Part shown: piece by piece, positions 31,424 through 39,217 of the stretch | Layout of the letters: every line of letters starts with the position of its first letter | Numbering within the stretch: position 1 is the first letter of the stretch | Assembly: GCA_002441135.1 (NCBI GenBank) | Contig: DJVJ01000044.1 | Coordinates: forward strand, 1 to 40,557 | Origin: Caryophanales bacterium UBA6259 | Lineage (GTDB): Bacteria; Bacillota; Bacilli; Tepidibacillales; Tepidibacillaceae | DNA: 40,557 nucleotides | Direction: 5' to 3' | Notes under the pieces: generated by a model | Databases searched by the model: none | Told to the model about the DNA's origin: nothing | Seen by the model: the letters and a program-made list of their open reading frames with translations, nothing else | Made by a program: the position numbers and the translations under genes

Positions 31424-32209
31424 ATGAACTCAAAATTAATCCATGAAAAAGAAAATACCTATTTCGTCTTAGCGGTTGTAATTAGTCTGCTTACTTATCT
31501 TGCTTTATTTTTATCTATTTTCGGCATCATTTATATTGTTATCGGTCTTTTATTAACTTTAATTCCTCATTATATTTCTATTGCATATATTCGAAGTAAT
31601 GCAGTTAAACTTACGGAAAATCAATTTCCTGACGTTCATCAGAAAGTAATGGAACTATCTAGGAAAATGGAAATTGTTAAGATTCCAGATGTTTATATTA
31701 TGGAATCTGCTGGTTTTCTAAATGCTTTCGCTACAAGATTTTTTGGCCGTAATTTTGTCATTCTTTACTCAAGCATTTTTGAATTAAATGAAGAAAACCG
31801 AGAAGAAGAATTGGCATTTGTTATTGCTCATGAATTGGCACACCTAAAAAGGAATCATGTACTGAAGCAATTATTCATATTACCGGCCTTATGGACGCCC
31901 TTTCTAGGTGATGCATACTCAAGGGCTGCCGAATTTACATGTGATCGAATGGCTGTCGCTTATACAGGAAATGCTGCAGCAGGTGTCCAAGCATTAGTTA
32001 CTTTAGCTGTAGGTAAAAAACTCTCATATAATGTAAACGTTAAAGACTATATTTATGAATCGGAAAAGGAGCGAGGATTCTTTATTTGGCTAAGCCAAAT
32101 GATTTCCACACATCCACCTACTCCTACTCGTATTAAAGAAATCGAATACTTTCAAACATACCCACAATTATTTGGATATATGTCTGAGAAATTCGAAAGT
32201 GAACTGTAG
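31424..32209 (+). CDS. M48-family membrane metallopeptidase (HtpX-like)
   Basis: A 261-residue membrane-bound zinc peptidase. Two hydrophobic helices occupy about residues 13-55. The zinc motif is HELAH (His136, Glu137, His140) and the third ligand is probably Glu170 in SRAAEFTCDRMAV. Family M48 includes HtpX, which degrades misfolded membrane proteins. It is shorter than HtpX (near 290) and its first two helices are at the N terminus. The ribosome site is weak, consistent with translational coupling to the TM2 gene, and a terminator follows two bases after the stop. Confidence 0.9.
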   Translation: MNSKLIHEKENTYFVLAVVISLLTYLALFLSIFGIIYIVIGLLLTLIPHYISIAYIRSNAVKLTENQFPDVHQKVMELSRKMEIVKIPDVYIMESAGFLNAFATRFFGRNFVILYSSIFELNEENREEELAFVIAHELAHLKRNHVLKQLFILPALWTPFLGDAYSRAAEFTCDRMAVAYTGNAAAGVQALVTLAVGKKLSYNVNVKDYIYESEKERGFFIWLSQMISTHPPTPTRIKEIEYFQTYPQLFGYMSEKFESEL

Positions 32210-32210
32210 A

Positions 32211-32236
32211 GGATTGACATTGGTCAGTCCTTTTTT
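32211..32236 (+). terminator. Terminator of the TM2-M48 operon
   Basis: An 8-bp stem GGATTGAC / GTCAGTCC (one G-T pair) with loop ATTG, followed by TTTTTTG. Confidence 0.8.
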
Positions 32237-32290
32237 GTCGGCCCTTTTTAATTAGTCCTTTATTCTACTCTTTAATCAATTCTGCATTCA

Positions 32291-32380
32291 TTATTGGCAA
32301 TCATTAATCCAATTTAATACCGGATTTACACCAGCAGCCATTAGCTGTTTAATATAAAACTCTAATTTTCTAAGGTCACC
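32291..32380 (-). pseudogene. Possible 30-codon gene remnant
   Basis: A frame bounded by stops reads as protein: it ends YIKQLMAAGVNPVLNWIND followed by CQ and stop. The phrase resembles the C-terminal helix of a solute-binding or similar protein. There is no start codon or ribosome site. This is weak evidence; it may be chance. Confidence 0.2.
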
Positions 32381-32466
32381 TCAATAAGAGACTTTTTTAA
32401 GCGTCTATCTTATAGGGTACATTTTACAGTACACAGGGGCTTTATTTTTCCTTATTCACTTTAACA

Positions 32467-33216
32467 TTAATGATTGTTCAGGCAACACTTTTTGTATTTC
32501 TTTCCACTACCACAGGGGCATGGATCGTTTCGGCCAATTTTCTCCTGCGATTTAAACTCAATTACATTAGAATCCCCACCCCCAAAATCAAAAGGTTCCT
32601 TTGGAAGCTTTCTCAATTTTGGTTTTTCTTGTAATTCAAATATTTCTTGAGGGGTATGTCCATTATTTTCCCATATTCTAGTGTTGTTCGCGAGATCCAT
32701 TACCAGTTGCATCACTTCATGAATCTGCTTTTCATCCTTAAATTTGATTTCATAATGATTGAATGTCTTAAAAACATCCTGAACTTTAAATCCTACCTGG
32801 CAAAACCCTTGGACATCCTCACAGAGACTTTCCGCTTGCTCTTTATCTCCATGAACAAGATTCTTTAACACGTAGCTTAATAGCTTCTTATACTGACTGT
32901 TTTTTTCAAAATAACCATCTTCTTTATACTTAAGTAGCTCTTTTTTATCTGGTATGTAGAAAGGTTTACCTTTACGTTGGATAAGCTGAATATCAAACTC
33001 ATCAAATTCCATAATCGTTTCATGTACAAAATAATCATGATGTGAATAGACGAAGTTTTCCTTTAAATATTCCGGTAGATTTTCCAGTAAGATACTAACC
33101 TCTTCAATAGTAGCCTGCACTTCGTTTTGCAGGTTGTAAATCTCAAGAAGCTTCTCTTTATGGATTAAACCCTGAAGTTGTGTGAGGGATATGATGTAGT
33201 CCAATAGTTTATTCAT
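32467..33216 (-). CDS. SEC-C metal-binding motif protein
   Basis: A 249-residue cytoplasmic protein ending in a SEC-C zinc-binding motif, GRNDPCPCGSGKKYKKCC (Cys233, Cys235, Cys244, Cys245), the same motif found at the SecA C terminus. The rest is helical and acidic and is not recognised. Proteins of this layout occur widely as single genes with unknown roles; the motif may bring them to ribosomes or SecB-like partners. AAGGAAGG lies before the ATG. It is monocistronic. Confidence 0.85.
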   Translation of the reverse strand: MNKLLDYIISLTQLQGLIHKEKLLEIYNLQNEVQATIEEVSILLENLPEYLKENFVYSHHDYFVHETIMEFDEFDIQLIQRKGKPFYIPDKKELLKYKEDGYFEKNSQYKKLLSYVLKNLVHGDKEQAESLCEDVQGFCQVGFKVQDVFKTFNHYEIKFKDEKQIHEVMQLVMDLANNTRIWENNGHTPQEIFELQEKPKLRKLPKEPFDFGGGDSNVIEFKSQEKIGRNDPCPCGSGKKYKKCCLNNH

Positions 33217-33498
33217 TAGCTACCTTCCTTTTCTATCAAAATCTTCTCTTTTTGCTAAGATTAAATTGTGATACAAACATTCTTTTTTAATAATAACCGT
33301 ATCTCGCTAAATAAAACAACGATTATCTTAGGTAAAATCAAAGCTATCTGACTTGACTTATGATGATCCCCGTTGTTTGATTCATTTAAAGATAAATTAA
33401 GAGAAACAAGAGAAAAATGGCGGTGGGATAATGTGTAATTCCAAGTTATCGAACACCTTCGATATTTTATTTGGCAATCATTGTACTGCATAAAAAAT

Positions 33499-33530
33499 GC
33501 CGATTCCCCACTAATTTTTGGGGAATCGGC
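33499..33530 (-). terminator. Terminator after the XRE-small peptide pair
   Basis: An 11-bp perfect stem, GCCGATTCCCC / GGGGAATCGGC, with a 10-base loop. On the minus strand it is followed by ATTTTTTATG. The remaining 33217-33498 shows an 8-bp AAACAACG / CGTTGTTT inverted repeat and no credible gene. Confidence 0.8.
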
Positions 33531-33552
33531 TTAGCATTTATTTTATTGGATT

Positions 33553-33651
33553 TTAAAGATTTAGTTCCTTTTCCTCGTTATACAAAATTGCTGCTAATAA
33601 TGCTAACCATCTTTCGTAAATAATAAGCTCCTGACTACTCAACACTGTCAT
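33553..33651 (-). CDS. 32-residue peptide encoded after an XRE regulator
   Basis: A very short frame with strong context. The product is helical and amphipathic (TVLSSQELIIYERWLALLAA, then ILYNEEKELNL). GGGAGGG lies seven bases before the ATG. It begins 51 bp after the XRE regulator stop on the same strand and is followed 22 bp later by a strong terminator, so it would be the second gene of a two-gene operon. No family recognised. A peptide partner or antagonist of the regulator (like SinI for SinR) is one idea, without direct evidence. Confidence 0.6.
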   Translation of the reverse strand: MTVLSSQELIIYERWLALLAAILYNEEKELNL

Positions 33652-33702
33652 TTATAACCCTCCCACTCAATTCCTATTTTCATTTCCTTATTTTCTTCTA
33701 AA

Positions 33703-33927
33703 TTACAACCTCCATAAATCATCTGCTTTTATGCTTGGATCAATCTCCCTAAGTGAAACTAAAATCTTTTTCATCACATTAGTACTAGGCGTATACTCTG
33801 TATCCGAACAAACCTTGCTCACTGTATTTCTACTCACTTTAGAGGCTTTTACTAAATCCTCTTGTTTATATCCTTTTCGATCTAACCACTCGCCTAATTG
33901 CGTCCGTTTTCTACCTGTGCCCCACAA
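33703..33927 (-). CDS. XRE-family helix-turn-helix regulator
   Basis: A 74-residue Cro/CI-type DNA-binding protein that is almost only the helix-turn-helix domain: LGEWLDRKGYKQEDLVKASK then VSRNTVSKVCSDTEYTPSTN as the turn and recognition helix. The start is TTG, with GGAGG eight bases upstream; an ATG is absent. Such short single-domain repressors are common on mobile or accessory segments of Bacillus-type genomes. A 21-bp direct repeat upstream is a likely operator. Confidence 0.82.
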   Translation of the reverse strand: MWGTGRKRTQLGEWLDRKGYKQEDLVKASKVSRNTVSKVCSDTEYTPSTNVMKKILVSLREIDPSIKADDLWRL

Positions 33928-33969
33928 AAAGAATCCCTCCTATATCACTTGTTATCACCATTATTGACG

Positions 33970-34011
33970 ATCTTTCACAAAAATATACGAATCTATCACA
34001 AAAAAATAGGA
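33970..34011. promoter_or_regulatory. Two 21-bp direct repeats upstream of the XRE gene
   Basis: Units at 33970-33990 and 33991-34011 (consensus ATCTWTCACAAAAAWATASGA) match at 18 of 21 positions and abut, so they sit two helical turns apart on one face of the DNA. They lie 43-84 bp upstream of the XRE start and are good candidates for its operator. Confidence 0.5.
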
Positions 34012-34071
34012 GACTTGGATAAGTGAAAAAACAACTAGATGTGATTAAAATAACCACTAAAAGTTACTATT

Positions 34072-34117
34072 AGCGTATAATAAGATGAAGGAACGAAAGT
34101 TAAAACTATTATACGCT
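34072..34117. promoter_or_regulatory. 11-bp inverted repeat AGCGTATAATA / TATTATACGCT
   Basis: Perfect arms (34072-34082 and 34107-34117) with a 24-base spacer, 36 bp before the small membrane gene. Each arm contains TATAAT, so divergent -10 boxes or an operator are both possible. No good -35 box was seen. Confidence 0.4.
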
Positions 34118-34152
34118 GCTGAATTCTTGACGAAGGAAGGGAATAAATAAAA

Positions 34153-34464
34153 ATGTATTACTTGACAAGCTTGCCTCTAATCATAATCTTTTCTATTGGT
34201 ATCCTCTTATCTTTATTGCATTTCAAAAAAAATAGAAAAGTTGCAATCCTTTCATTAACATCATTTACAATTTTCTTACTCCATGCCATAATCATGCCTT
34301 ATTTATCTGCCAATTTACCGATAATGTTAATAAGTTCTGGTATAACACCACCAGAAGCTGGTAAAATATTCGCTATTACCTATGGTCTTATATCAATTTT
34401 TATGATGTTTCCTTGGACATTGGTGCTAATCTCTATCTTTAAAGAACGACAAGGTGGTTTGTAG
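34153..34464 (+). CDS. Small three-helix membrane protein
   Basis: A 103-residue hydrophobic protein with three probable helices (about 3-23, 29-52 and 72-95) and short basic loops (HFKKNRK). No family recognised. GGAAGGG lies about 11 bases before the ATG. It stands alone on the plus strand beside the XRE gene. The 34465-34670 gap holds a GC-rich hairpin (34558-34588) without a T-run and no gene I would support. Confidence 0.6.
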   Translation: MYYLTSLPLIIIFSIGILLSLLHFKKNRKVAILSLTSFTIFLLHAIIMPYLSANLPIMLISSGITPPEAGKIFAITYGLISIFMMFPWTLVLISIFKERQGGL

Positions 34465-34670
34465 GTCTTTTACACAACCAGTTCGAACTTTCTTTATGAA
34501 GAAATGCCATACTCTACCTGCATTTACTACATTCTCTATATTTAAGCAAAATAAATACCCGCTTGGCCGATTTTTTCGGCTTAGCGGGCTTGCTGGCTTA
34601 GCAGGATTGTGTTATATGAGTTTTTTAATTATTGCTTCACTAAAAAAATAGGAGAGGCTACATGGTTCTA

Positions 34671-35507
34671 TTATTTATAGATCCAATAAGCGACTAACAG
34701 CCCCACAATTATATATAGCGGAATTGTAAGTTTTAATATTAGGTTCTTCTGGTTTTTAGTTGTTTCTTCCTGTTCGTTTTGTAGGAGTATAATTCGGCCT
34801 TCGATTTGTTTAGCAACTTCTACTAATTGGTTTTGATGATTTTCTAGACTTTCTTCTAGCAGTCTAATATTGCTGGATAATTGGTCATGAATAAACCCTA
34901 GTTCTTTCTCCAGTTTTTCAACGTTTTGTTCACTTTCATTTTTCAACTTCTGAATGCTCGACTGATAATCCTCATTTAATCTATTTATCGCGCTATTAAG
35001 CTCATTCTTTGTATTTTTTAGATTTTCTTCGTTATTGTTTTGCATTGCTTCATATTGAGTTTGTTGTTTTTCCACTCTTTCTTCTAGCTTTTTAATATGA
35101 TTAGCTTCTTGATCATATGAGTTGGACAGGGATAGAAGCTCTTTGTCAAATTCACCAGACATTTGCGAAAGGCCAGTAATTAAACGTGCAATATCTAATT
35201 TTGTAGCCTTTTGTTTTTTTAATTCCTCTTCTATATTACTAATGTTCTCATTCATTGCTGTTTTGGCCCTCTCCCAGAGTGTTTTTATCTTGTTTATATC
35301 TTTTTCTTGCGCTAATCTCTCCAACATATACTCTGCCATGATCAATTGGTTGATAGACATAGTTCTATCAAAAGGATCCTCTATCTCATTTATGATATTG
35401 CTCGGATTGGAATAAACTTCTAGTATTTGTTCCAACTTTCTATTTTTATCTTTTAAGCTAACATTATCTATTACGCCTTTTGCTGCTTGCAAAAAAGCCC
35501 CTAACAT
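34671..35507 (-). CDS. Coiled-coil protein with C-terminal membrane anchor
   Basis: A 278-residue protein, not recognised. Residues about 1-110 are helical. Residues about 115-250 are a long, nearly continuous coiled coil (Glu/Lys/Asn/Gln-rich). The end is a single hydrophobic helix (LILKLTIPLYIIVGLLVAYW) with a two-residue cytoplasmic-style tail, so it is probably tail-anchored. Its ATG overlaps the stop of the upstream gene by seven bases, showing translational coupling. Long coiled coils with a tail anchor could scaffold or span, like some phage or surface-exclusion proteins; this is inference. Confidence 0.8.
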   Translation of the reverse strand: MLGAFLQAAKGVIDNVSLKDKNRKLEQILEVYSNPSNIINEIEDPFDRTMSINQLIMAEYMLERLAQEKDINKIKTLWERAKTAMNENISNIEEELKKQKATKLDIARLITGLSQMSGEFDKELLSLSNSYDQEANHIKKLEERVEKQQTQYEAMQNNNEENLKNTKNELNSAINRLNEDYQSSIQKLKNESEQNVEKLEKELGFIHDQLSSNIRLLEESLENHQNQLVEVAKQIEGRIILLQNEQEETTKNQKNLILKLTIPLYIIVGLLVAYWIYK

Positions 35508-36430
35508 ACGCCATCACCTAAATAATATCTTTTTGGGTATTGTCCATTTTTCTGTAAATAATCTACTAACATCATTGTTGAGTTATTAGGCAGCTGATTT
35601 TTTAGTTGCTGAACTAATGAATCATATGCAGACACGATATTTCTATTTCGCTCATAGACAATCTCAGATTCTCTATTAATCGATTCTGCAATTTTTTTAA
35701 CCCCTTTTGAAGCTAAAATTCCTAGTCCAAACATCGCCGCTCCATCAACAATGTCTGCAATAGTGGTAGAAATATCTAGTAAATCTAGACCGTCAATCAT
35801 TTCCCCTGTGTTTTCTATCATTTCAGAAAGATTCACTCCCACTAAACCTAATCCAACATTAGCTATAGCAGTACCAATAAAAACTTTTGTCATAACGGAA
35901 TTTGCTTTAGACAAAAATCTAAATGAAGGATTTAATATAGGGAGGAACATGTTATTGTCTTTTAACTGCTTCAAATAATGCATCGTATTAGCAATAATAA
36001 TCGATGGGTTATCATCAACAAACCCTATAAAAGAACCAATCAGAAGCGTTGTATTGTATGCCTTTTTATTATTTCTAAAAAGATACAATGCACCCTCTTG
36101 CACTCCTAACTCAATGACATCCGAAGCATTCAGAGTTAACCAGTCAATCGCATTATCCATTTCCATACCTGTTATCTCAATTATTGCTTCAGAAAAAGGA
36201 AGAGGAATTCCATGGGGTGAGGTAAAATCTTTAAACATATGATCGAACCAAAGCCCAATACCGTCAATTCCTTCCAATTGATAGGCTTCAATTAATCCTT
36301 GCATATCGTGGCCATGCTTAATACGATGCCCCATTCCCGACACCGAATCCATCATATGGTCCACTACACTTCCATGGTGACCAATCTCATGTATATTGTC
36401 AGTTAAGCTTATAATTATTTCTTTTAACAT
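35501..36430 (-). CDS. Unrecognised protein with hydrophobic Gly-rich segments, coupled to coiled-coil gene
   Basis: A 309-residue protein, not recognised. The N-terminal part is rich in His and Asp (HEIGHHGSVVDHMMDSV, then GHRIKHGHDMQG), which could bind metal. The middle contains amphipathic or membrane-prone segments (TLLIGSFIGFVDDNPSIIIA, VFIGTAIANVGLGLVGVNL, GAAMFGLGILASKGV). It ends in a helical stretch before GDGVC. GAGGG lies six bases before the ATG at 36430. Together with the next gene it forms a tight two-gene unit beside a Fic gene in an accessory region. Confidence 0.75.
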   Translation of the reverse strand: MLKEIIISLTDNIHEIGHHGSVVDHMMDSVSGMGHRIKHGHDMQGLIEAYQLEGIDGIGLWFDHMFKDFTSPHGIPLPFSEAIIEITGMEMDNAIDWLTLNASDVIELGVQEGALYLFRNNKKAYNTTLLIGSFIGFVDDNPSIIIANTMHYLKQLKDNNMFLPILNPSFRFLSKANSVMTKVFIGTAIANVGLGLVGVNLSEMIENTGEMIDGLDLLDISTTIADIVDGAAMFGLGILASKGVKKIAESINRESEIVYERNRNIVSAYDSLVQQLKNQLPNNSTMMLVDYLQKNGQYPKRYYLGDGVC

Positions 36431-36648
36431 CAATTTCCCTCATATTCTTCGTAAGACTCTTCAACACTTATTTTTAGAAAAAAATAACTAATTTACATTA
36501 TACTACATTAGTTAAAGTGTATCTGTTAAACTTGAATGATGTGACGGTTAAAATTTAAATATTATAAAGCCAAATCGTTCTACTGATTGTCTAAAAGGTT
36601 TTTATCTATGGTTGAATAATCAAAACAATTAACATATCAAAGTAACAA

Positions 36649-36691
36649 TAAGCCTCTTGTAGATATCCTATCCTAATCTACAAGAGGCTTA
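36649..36691. terminator. Perfect 16-bp hairpin between the cassette and the Fic gene
   Basis: Stem TAAGCCTCTTGTAGAT / ATCTACAAGAGGCTTA with an 11-base loop. On the plus strand ACTTATATATTTTTAC follows; on the minus strand the tail is weaker (TTGTTACTTTG). It lies 120 bp past the Fic stop. The remaining 36431-36648 shows no credible gene. Confidence 0.6.
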
Positions 36692-36751
36692 CTTATATAT
36701 TTTTACGGCTGCTATTATAGCATTTCTTACGATATTTATCTTTTGAATGTA

Positions 36752-36792
36752 AAAAATTAACAAAAGGGGCCAGGCCCCTTTTGTTAATTTTT
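36752..36792. repeat. Palindrome family copy 15 (central A), 41-bp perfect
   Basis: Core at 36766-36778 with arms AAAAATTAACAAAA / TTTTGTTAATTTTT, close to copy 14 in arm sequence. The right arm is extended by a tandem decamer toward the Fic stop. Confidence 0.95.
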
Positions 36793-36810
36793 GTTAATTT
36801 TTGTTAATTT
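36781..36810. repeat. Three tandem copies of TTGTTAATTT
   Basis: Exact 10-bp units that repeat the right arm of palindrome copy 15 and reach almost to the Fic stop codon region. Confidence 0.9.
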
Positions 36811-36813
36811 TTC

Positions 36814-37878
36814 TTACAACTTTTCATTTTTAATATATGCAGTTGCTCTACCCGATCCAACCTTCTTGATGTATCCATCTTTGAGCAGATCAGCAAGTGC
36901 CTTTTCAATGGTTGTAACGCTGATGTCAGGATAAATATCTGCAATTTCACGCTTTGAAATTTTCCCTATCTTCTTGTCAAAAAGATCTTTAATCCGTTCA
37001 GATTTACTCATCTTATCTATAGCTACAACTTCAACTCTCTCAGAGAATTCTTTATAGGCTTTTAATAAAATACTAAGATAGTACTTCACAAAAGGAAGAT
37101 AACTATTTTTATTTTCATGCCAACCTTGCGAACTCGCTTTAAGTGTTTCATAATAACTTTCCTTGGTACTTTCAATAAGCATTTCAAGGCTGATGTATTT
37201 CCCTACGATATAATCTTGTTGATATAAAAGCAATAGTGTTATGAGCCTACTCATTCTTCCATTCCCATCATTGAAAGGATGAATGAGTAGAAAATCTAAT
37301 ACAAATTTTGAAATGAGAATTAAAGGGTCGATTTTACATTCATTAATAGCTTCATGATATGCATCACAAAGTTTTTCTACCGCTTCTGGTGTTTCATAGG
37401 CGGATAAAGGCTTAAATCTAATTCTGCGAGTACCATTTTCATCTATTTCTTCAATAATACTGTCTTGGTTCTTATACCGACCTCCTTTAGAGGACGGATG
37501 AAAACTATATAAATCTCTGTGCAGCTGCAAAATGACACTTGATTTCAAAGTAATATTATTATAATTTTCATGTATTGTATTAAGAACTTCCCTGTATCCA
37601 GCAATTTCTTCTTCATCTCTATTTAAGGGTTTTGCTTTTTTTGAAACTAATTCTACAAGCCTTGCATCTGATGTAAATATTCCTTCAATACGATTTGAAG
37701 CCCCTGTGCTTTGAATTTTTGCAACTTCCAGCATTGCTTCAAGTATGTCTAGTTTTGCCTTCATAAATAGTTCTTGTTTACCTTTGTATTCATGAATCCT
37801 AGAAACCAAATTCATGATCTCAGGGATCATTAAATCGCTATCAATTTCTCTATAATTAAACTCCTTCAACTTTCTCAC
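36814..37878 (-). CDS. Auto-inhibited Fic-family protein AMPylase
   Basis: A 354-residue cytoplasmic enzyme that probably transfers AMP to a target protein hydroxyl. The Fic motif HPFNDGNGRMSR (200-211) is intact, with catalytic His200. The N-terminal segment contains SNRIEG (61-66), which matches the inhibitory [S/T]xxxE[G/N] helix, so activity should be restrained until that helix is displaced. A winged-helix domain (about 290-345, KISKREIADIYPDISVTTIE) ends the protein, suggesting DNA binding and autoregulation. The start is GTG with a modest ribosome site. A palindrome copy with a triplicated arm lies just past the stop. Confidence 0.92.
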   Translation of the reverse strand: MRKLKEFNYREIDSDLMIPEIMNLVSRIHEYKGKQELFMKAKLDILEAMLEVAKIQSTGASNRIEGIFTSDARLVELVSKKAKPLNRDEEEIAGYREVLNTIHENYNNITLKSSVILQLHRDLYSFHPSSKGGRYKNQDSIIEEIDENGTRRIRFKPLSAYETPEAVEKLCDAYHEAINECKIDPLILISKFVLDFLLIHPFNDGNGRMSRLITLLLLYQQDYIVGKYISLEMLIESTKESYYETLKASSQGWHENKNSYLPFVKYYLSILLKAYKEFSERVEVVAIDKMSKSERIKDLFDKKIGKISKREIADIYPDISVTTIEKALADLLKDGYIKKVGSGRATAYIKNEKL

Positions 37879-37894
37879 CTACCTATTTCAAAAG

Positions 37895-37929
37895 TATATG
37901 CATAATTTTATCACCATTTTATGCATATA
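37895..37929. promoter_or_regulatory. Inverted repeat TATATGCATAA / TTATGCATATA over the fic promoter
   Basis: Perfect 11-bp arms with a 13-base spacer. A third copy of the right arm lies at 38026-38036. The repeat overlaps both the -10 box and the spacer of the predicted fic promoter. Because the Fic protein has a winged-helix domain, autorepression is plausible. Nothing else is seen in 37934-38213. Confidence 0.55.
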
Positions 37930-37933
37930 GCAA
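37905..37933 (-). promoter_or_regulatory. Predicted promoter of the Fic gene
   Basis: On the minus strand TTGCTA (37928-37933) and TAAAAT (37905-37910) are exactly 17 bp apart, about 26 bp before the GTG start. Confidence 0.55.
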
Positions 37934-38213
37934 TTAGGATATGCAGATAACAAAGCATTATATTGGCCTTTCTGATATAGGTACTCTACCTCATCCGATT
38001 TTATATACATATAACTGACTTTTTTTTATGCATATAACTCTTTCTGCTGTATTATTTCATACTGAACACTTTATCTTCTATTCCTCGCGATTGTTTAATA
38101 AACCCTGTAACCCTATAAACAACCTTACTTACATTATTTAGAAATATTTCAAGGATAAAACAAAAAATATGATAAAATTATATTAGCACAACAAAACTTA
38201 GGAGGTATCTTAA

Positions 38214-38717
38214 ATGAAAAGATATATGACTGTATTAATTCTTATCCTAATAATTATTACTTTATCTGTAGGCTATAACCAACAATCAAGCTTTTCAGAC
38301 AAGGGACAATTGTTCTATGAAATCAGAAATGCAAAGCTACCTACTTATCTACCATTTAACGTGGATAATTTTTCATATGTACAGAAAGGAAATGTTAGAT
38401 TACCGACTTTTTATTATTACTCAGGCGATGGTAAGGTGATATCAGTAACTATAGCAGATCCATCAATTATTGGTAAAAGTGTGTCTTTAAAATCCTATTC
38501 CCATTATTCAGAGGAAAATATGATGGACTTTAATGGAAAAAAAGCTCTTTACTTGAATAATGGTAAAATGCAAATGTTTTCTTGGGAAGATGAAGGGTGT
38601 ATATATGATTTGATTTTACAAGTCTCTTATTCAGATCAAAACAATAAGCCGAAAGAACCCTTTTCGAAAGACGAGATATTAAAGATAGCTAGTTCTTTTA
38701 AAAAAGTGGATTTCTAA
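38214..38717 (+). CDS. Secreted or membrane-anchored protein, DUF4367-like C terminus
   Basis: A 167-residue protein with an N-terminal hydrophobic signal (TVLILILIIITLSVGY) that could be cleaved or stay as an anchor. There is no lipobox cysteine. The C-terminal half (KKALYLNNGKMQMFSWEDEG, then ILKIASSFKKV) resembles DUF4367-type domains, in which a Trp-containing strand precedes a final helix; this match is tentative. AGGAGG lies seven bases before the ATG. It is monocistronic, in an accessory region between the Fic gene and the Rhs locus. Confidence 0.72.
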   Translation: MKRYMTVLILILIIITLSVGYNQQSSFSDKGQLFYEIRNAKLPTYLPFNVDNFSYVQKGNVRLPTFYYYSGDGKVISVTIADPSIIGKSVSLKSYSHYSEENMMDFNGKKALYLNNGKMQMFSWEDEGCIYDLILQVSYSDQNNKPKEPFSKDEILKIASSFKKVDF

Positions 38718-38809
38718 TTTATAAACAATTAATTAATGGAGAAGTATTTAATATCCCTTCATTTATGTTGTTATAGTCATCGTTATTTATTTTGAAAAAA
38801 ATGTAAAAA

Positions 38810-38822
38810 GGGGCCTGGCCCC
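38810..38822. repeat. Palindrome family copy 16 (central T)
   Basis: Perfect core in the convergent gap between the 38214 gene and imm32. The left flank GTAAAAA and right flank TTTTGTTAATT come from different arm types. Confidence 0.92.
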
Positions 38823-38904
38823 TTTTGTTAATTCATATCAGTAATAATATAAATTTCTTTTTACACTAACACCCCCAAAAATAAACCACAGGGTACCCCG
38901 CCCA

Positions 38905-38938
38905 TAAAAAAAAGAAGAGAGACATATTAACATCTCCC
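38905..38938 (-). terminator. Terminator of the rhs-imm32 operon
   Basis: A short stem GGGAGA / TCTCTC, 15 bp past the immunity gene stop, followed on the minus strand by TTCTTTTTTTT. The stem is weak but the T-run is long. Confidence 0.55.
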
Positions 38939-38952
38939 TACTCAAACTAACT

Positions 38953-39213
38953 TTAAATCCTTTCAATAATTAGCTCAATTGAACCCTCTTCTAATGAGTT
39001 TATGACATCATAGTGTAAATGAACTTGTTTATCGTCAGGTACATCTGCTAAAGTTAAAAGTTGATATGCTAAGGATTTTAGACCTGCTTTATTCGCTTTA
39101 ATCACAATAGCATTATCACCTAATTCTGTTTGAATTTCAAAATTGTTTTCCCAACTATATTGAACACCCTTTTGCAAATCATATTCAGGAATTTCAACGT
39201 CGATTTTCTTCAC
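38953..39213 (-). CDS. Imm32-family immunity protein
   Basis: An 86-residue cytoplasmic protein with the Imm32 pattern: the helix NKAGLKSLAYQLLTLADVP (about 41-59), HLHYD and the terminal NSLEEGSIELIIERI. It would protect the cell and its siblings from the Rhs toxin encoded upstream. The start is GTG, four bases after the toxin stop, with its ribosome site GGAGAG inside the toxin gene end, so the two are co-translated. The family call rests on recognised motif spacing, not a search. Confidence 0.8.
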   Translation of the reverse strand: MKKIDVEIPEYDLQKGVQYSWENNFEIQTELGDNAIVIKANKAGLKSLAYQLLTLADVPDDKQVHLHYDVINSLEEGSIELIIERI

Positions 39214-39217
39214 TTTA

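Noticed and set aside
33261..33491. 76-codon minus-strand frame
   Set aside because: No ribosome site, no protein-like pattern, and it lies between a terminator and the SEC-C gene start.
34454..34651. 65-codon plus-strand frame after the small membrane gene
   Set aside because: It overlaps the preceding gene end, has no ribosome site and mostly translates a GC-rich hairpin.
9..38822. Repeated palindromes as a CRISPR array
   Set aside because: Copies are kilobases apart with genes between them, the core is only 13 bp, spacing is irregular and no cas genes are present.
9..38822. Palindromes as ordinary intrinsic terminators only
   Set aside because: Three copies follow a separate strong terminator, one sits in a divergent promoter region and one inside an operon. 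A terminator effect is possible, but it does not explain one shared core sequence.
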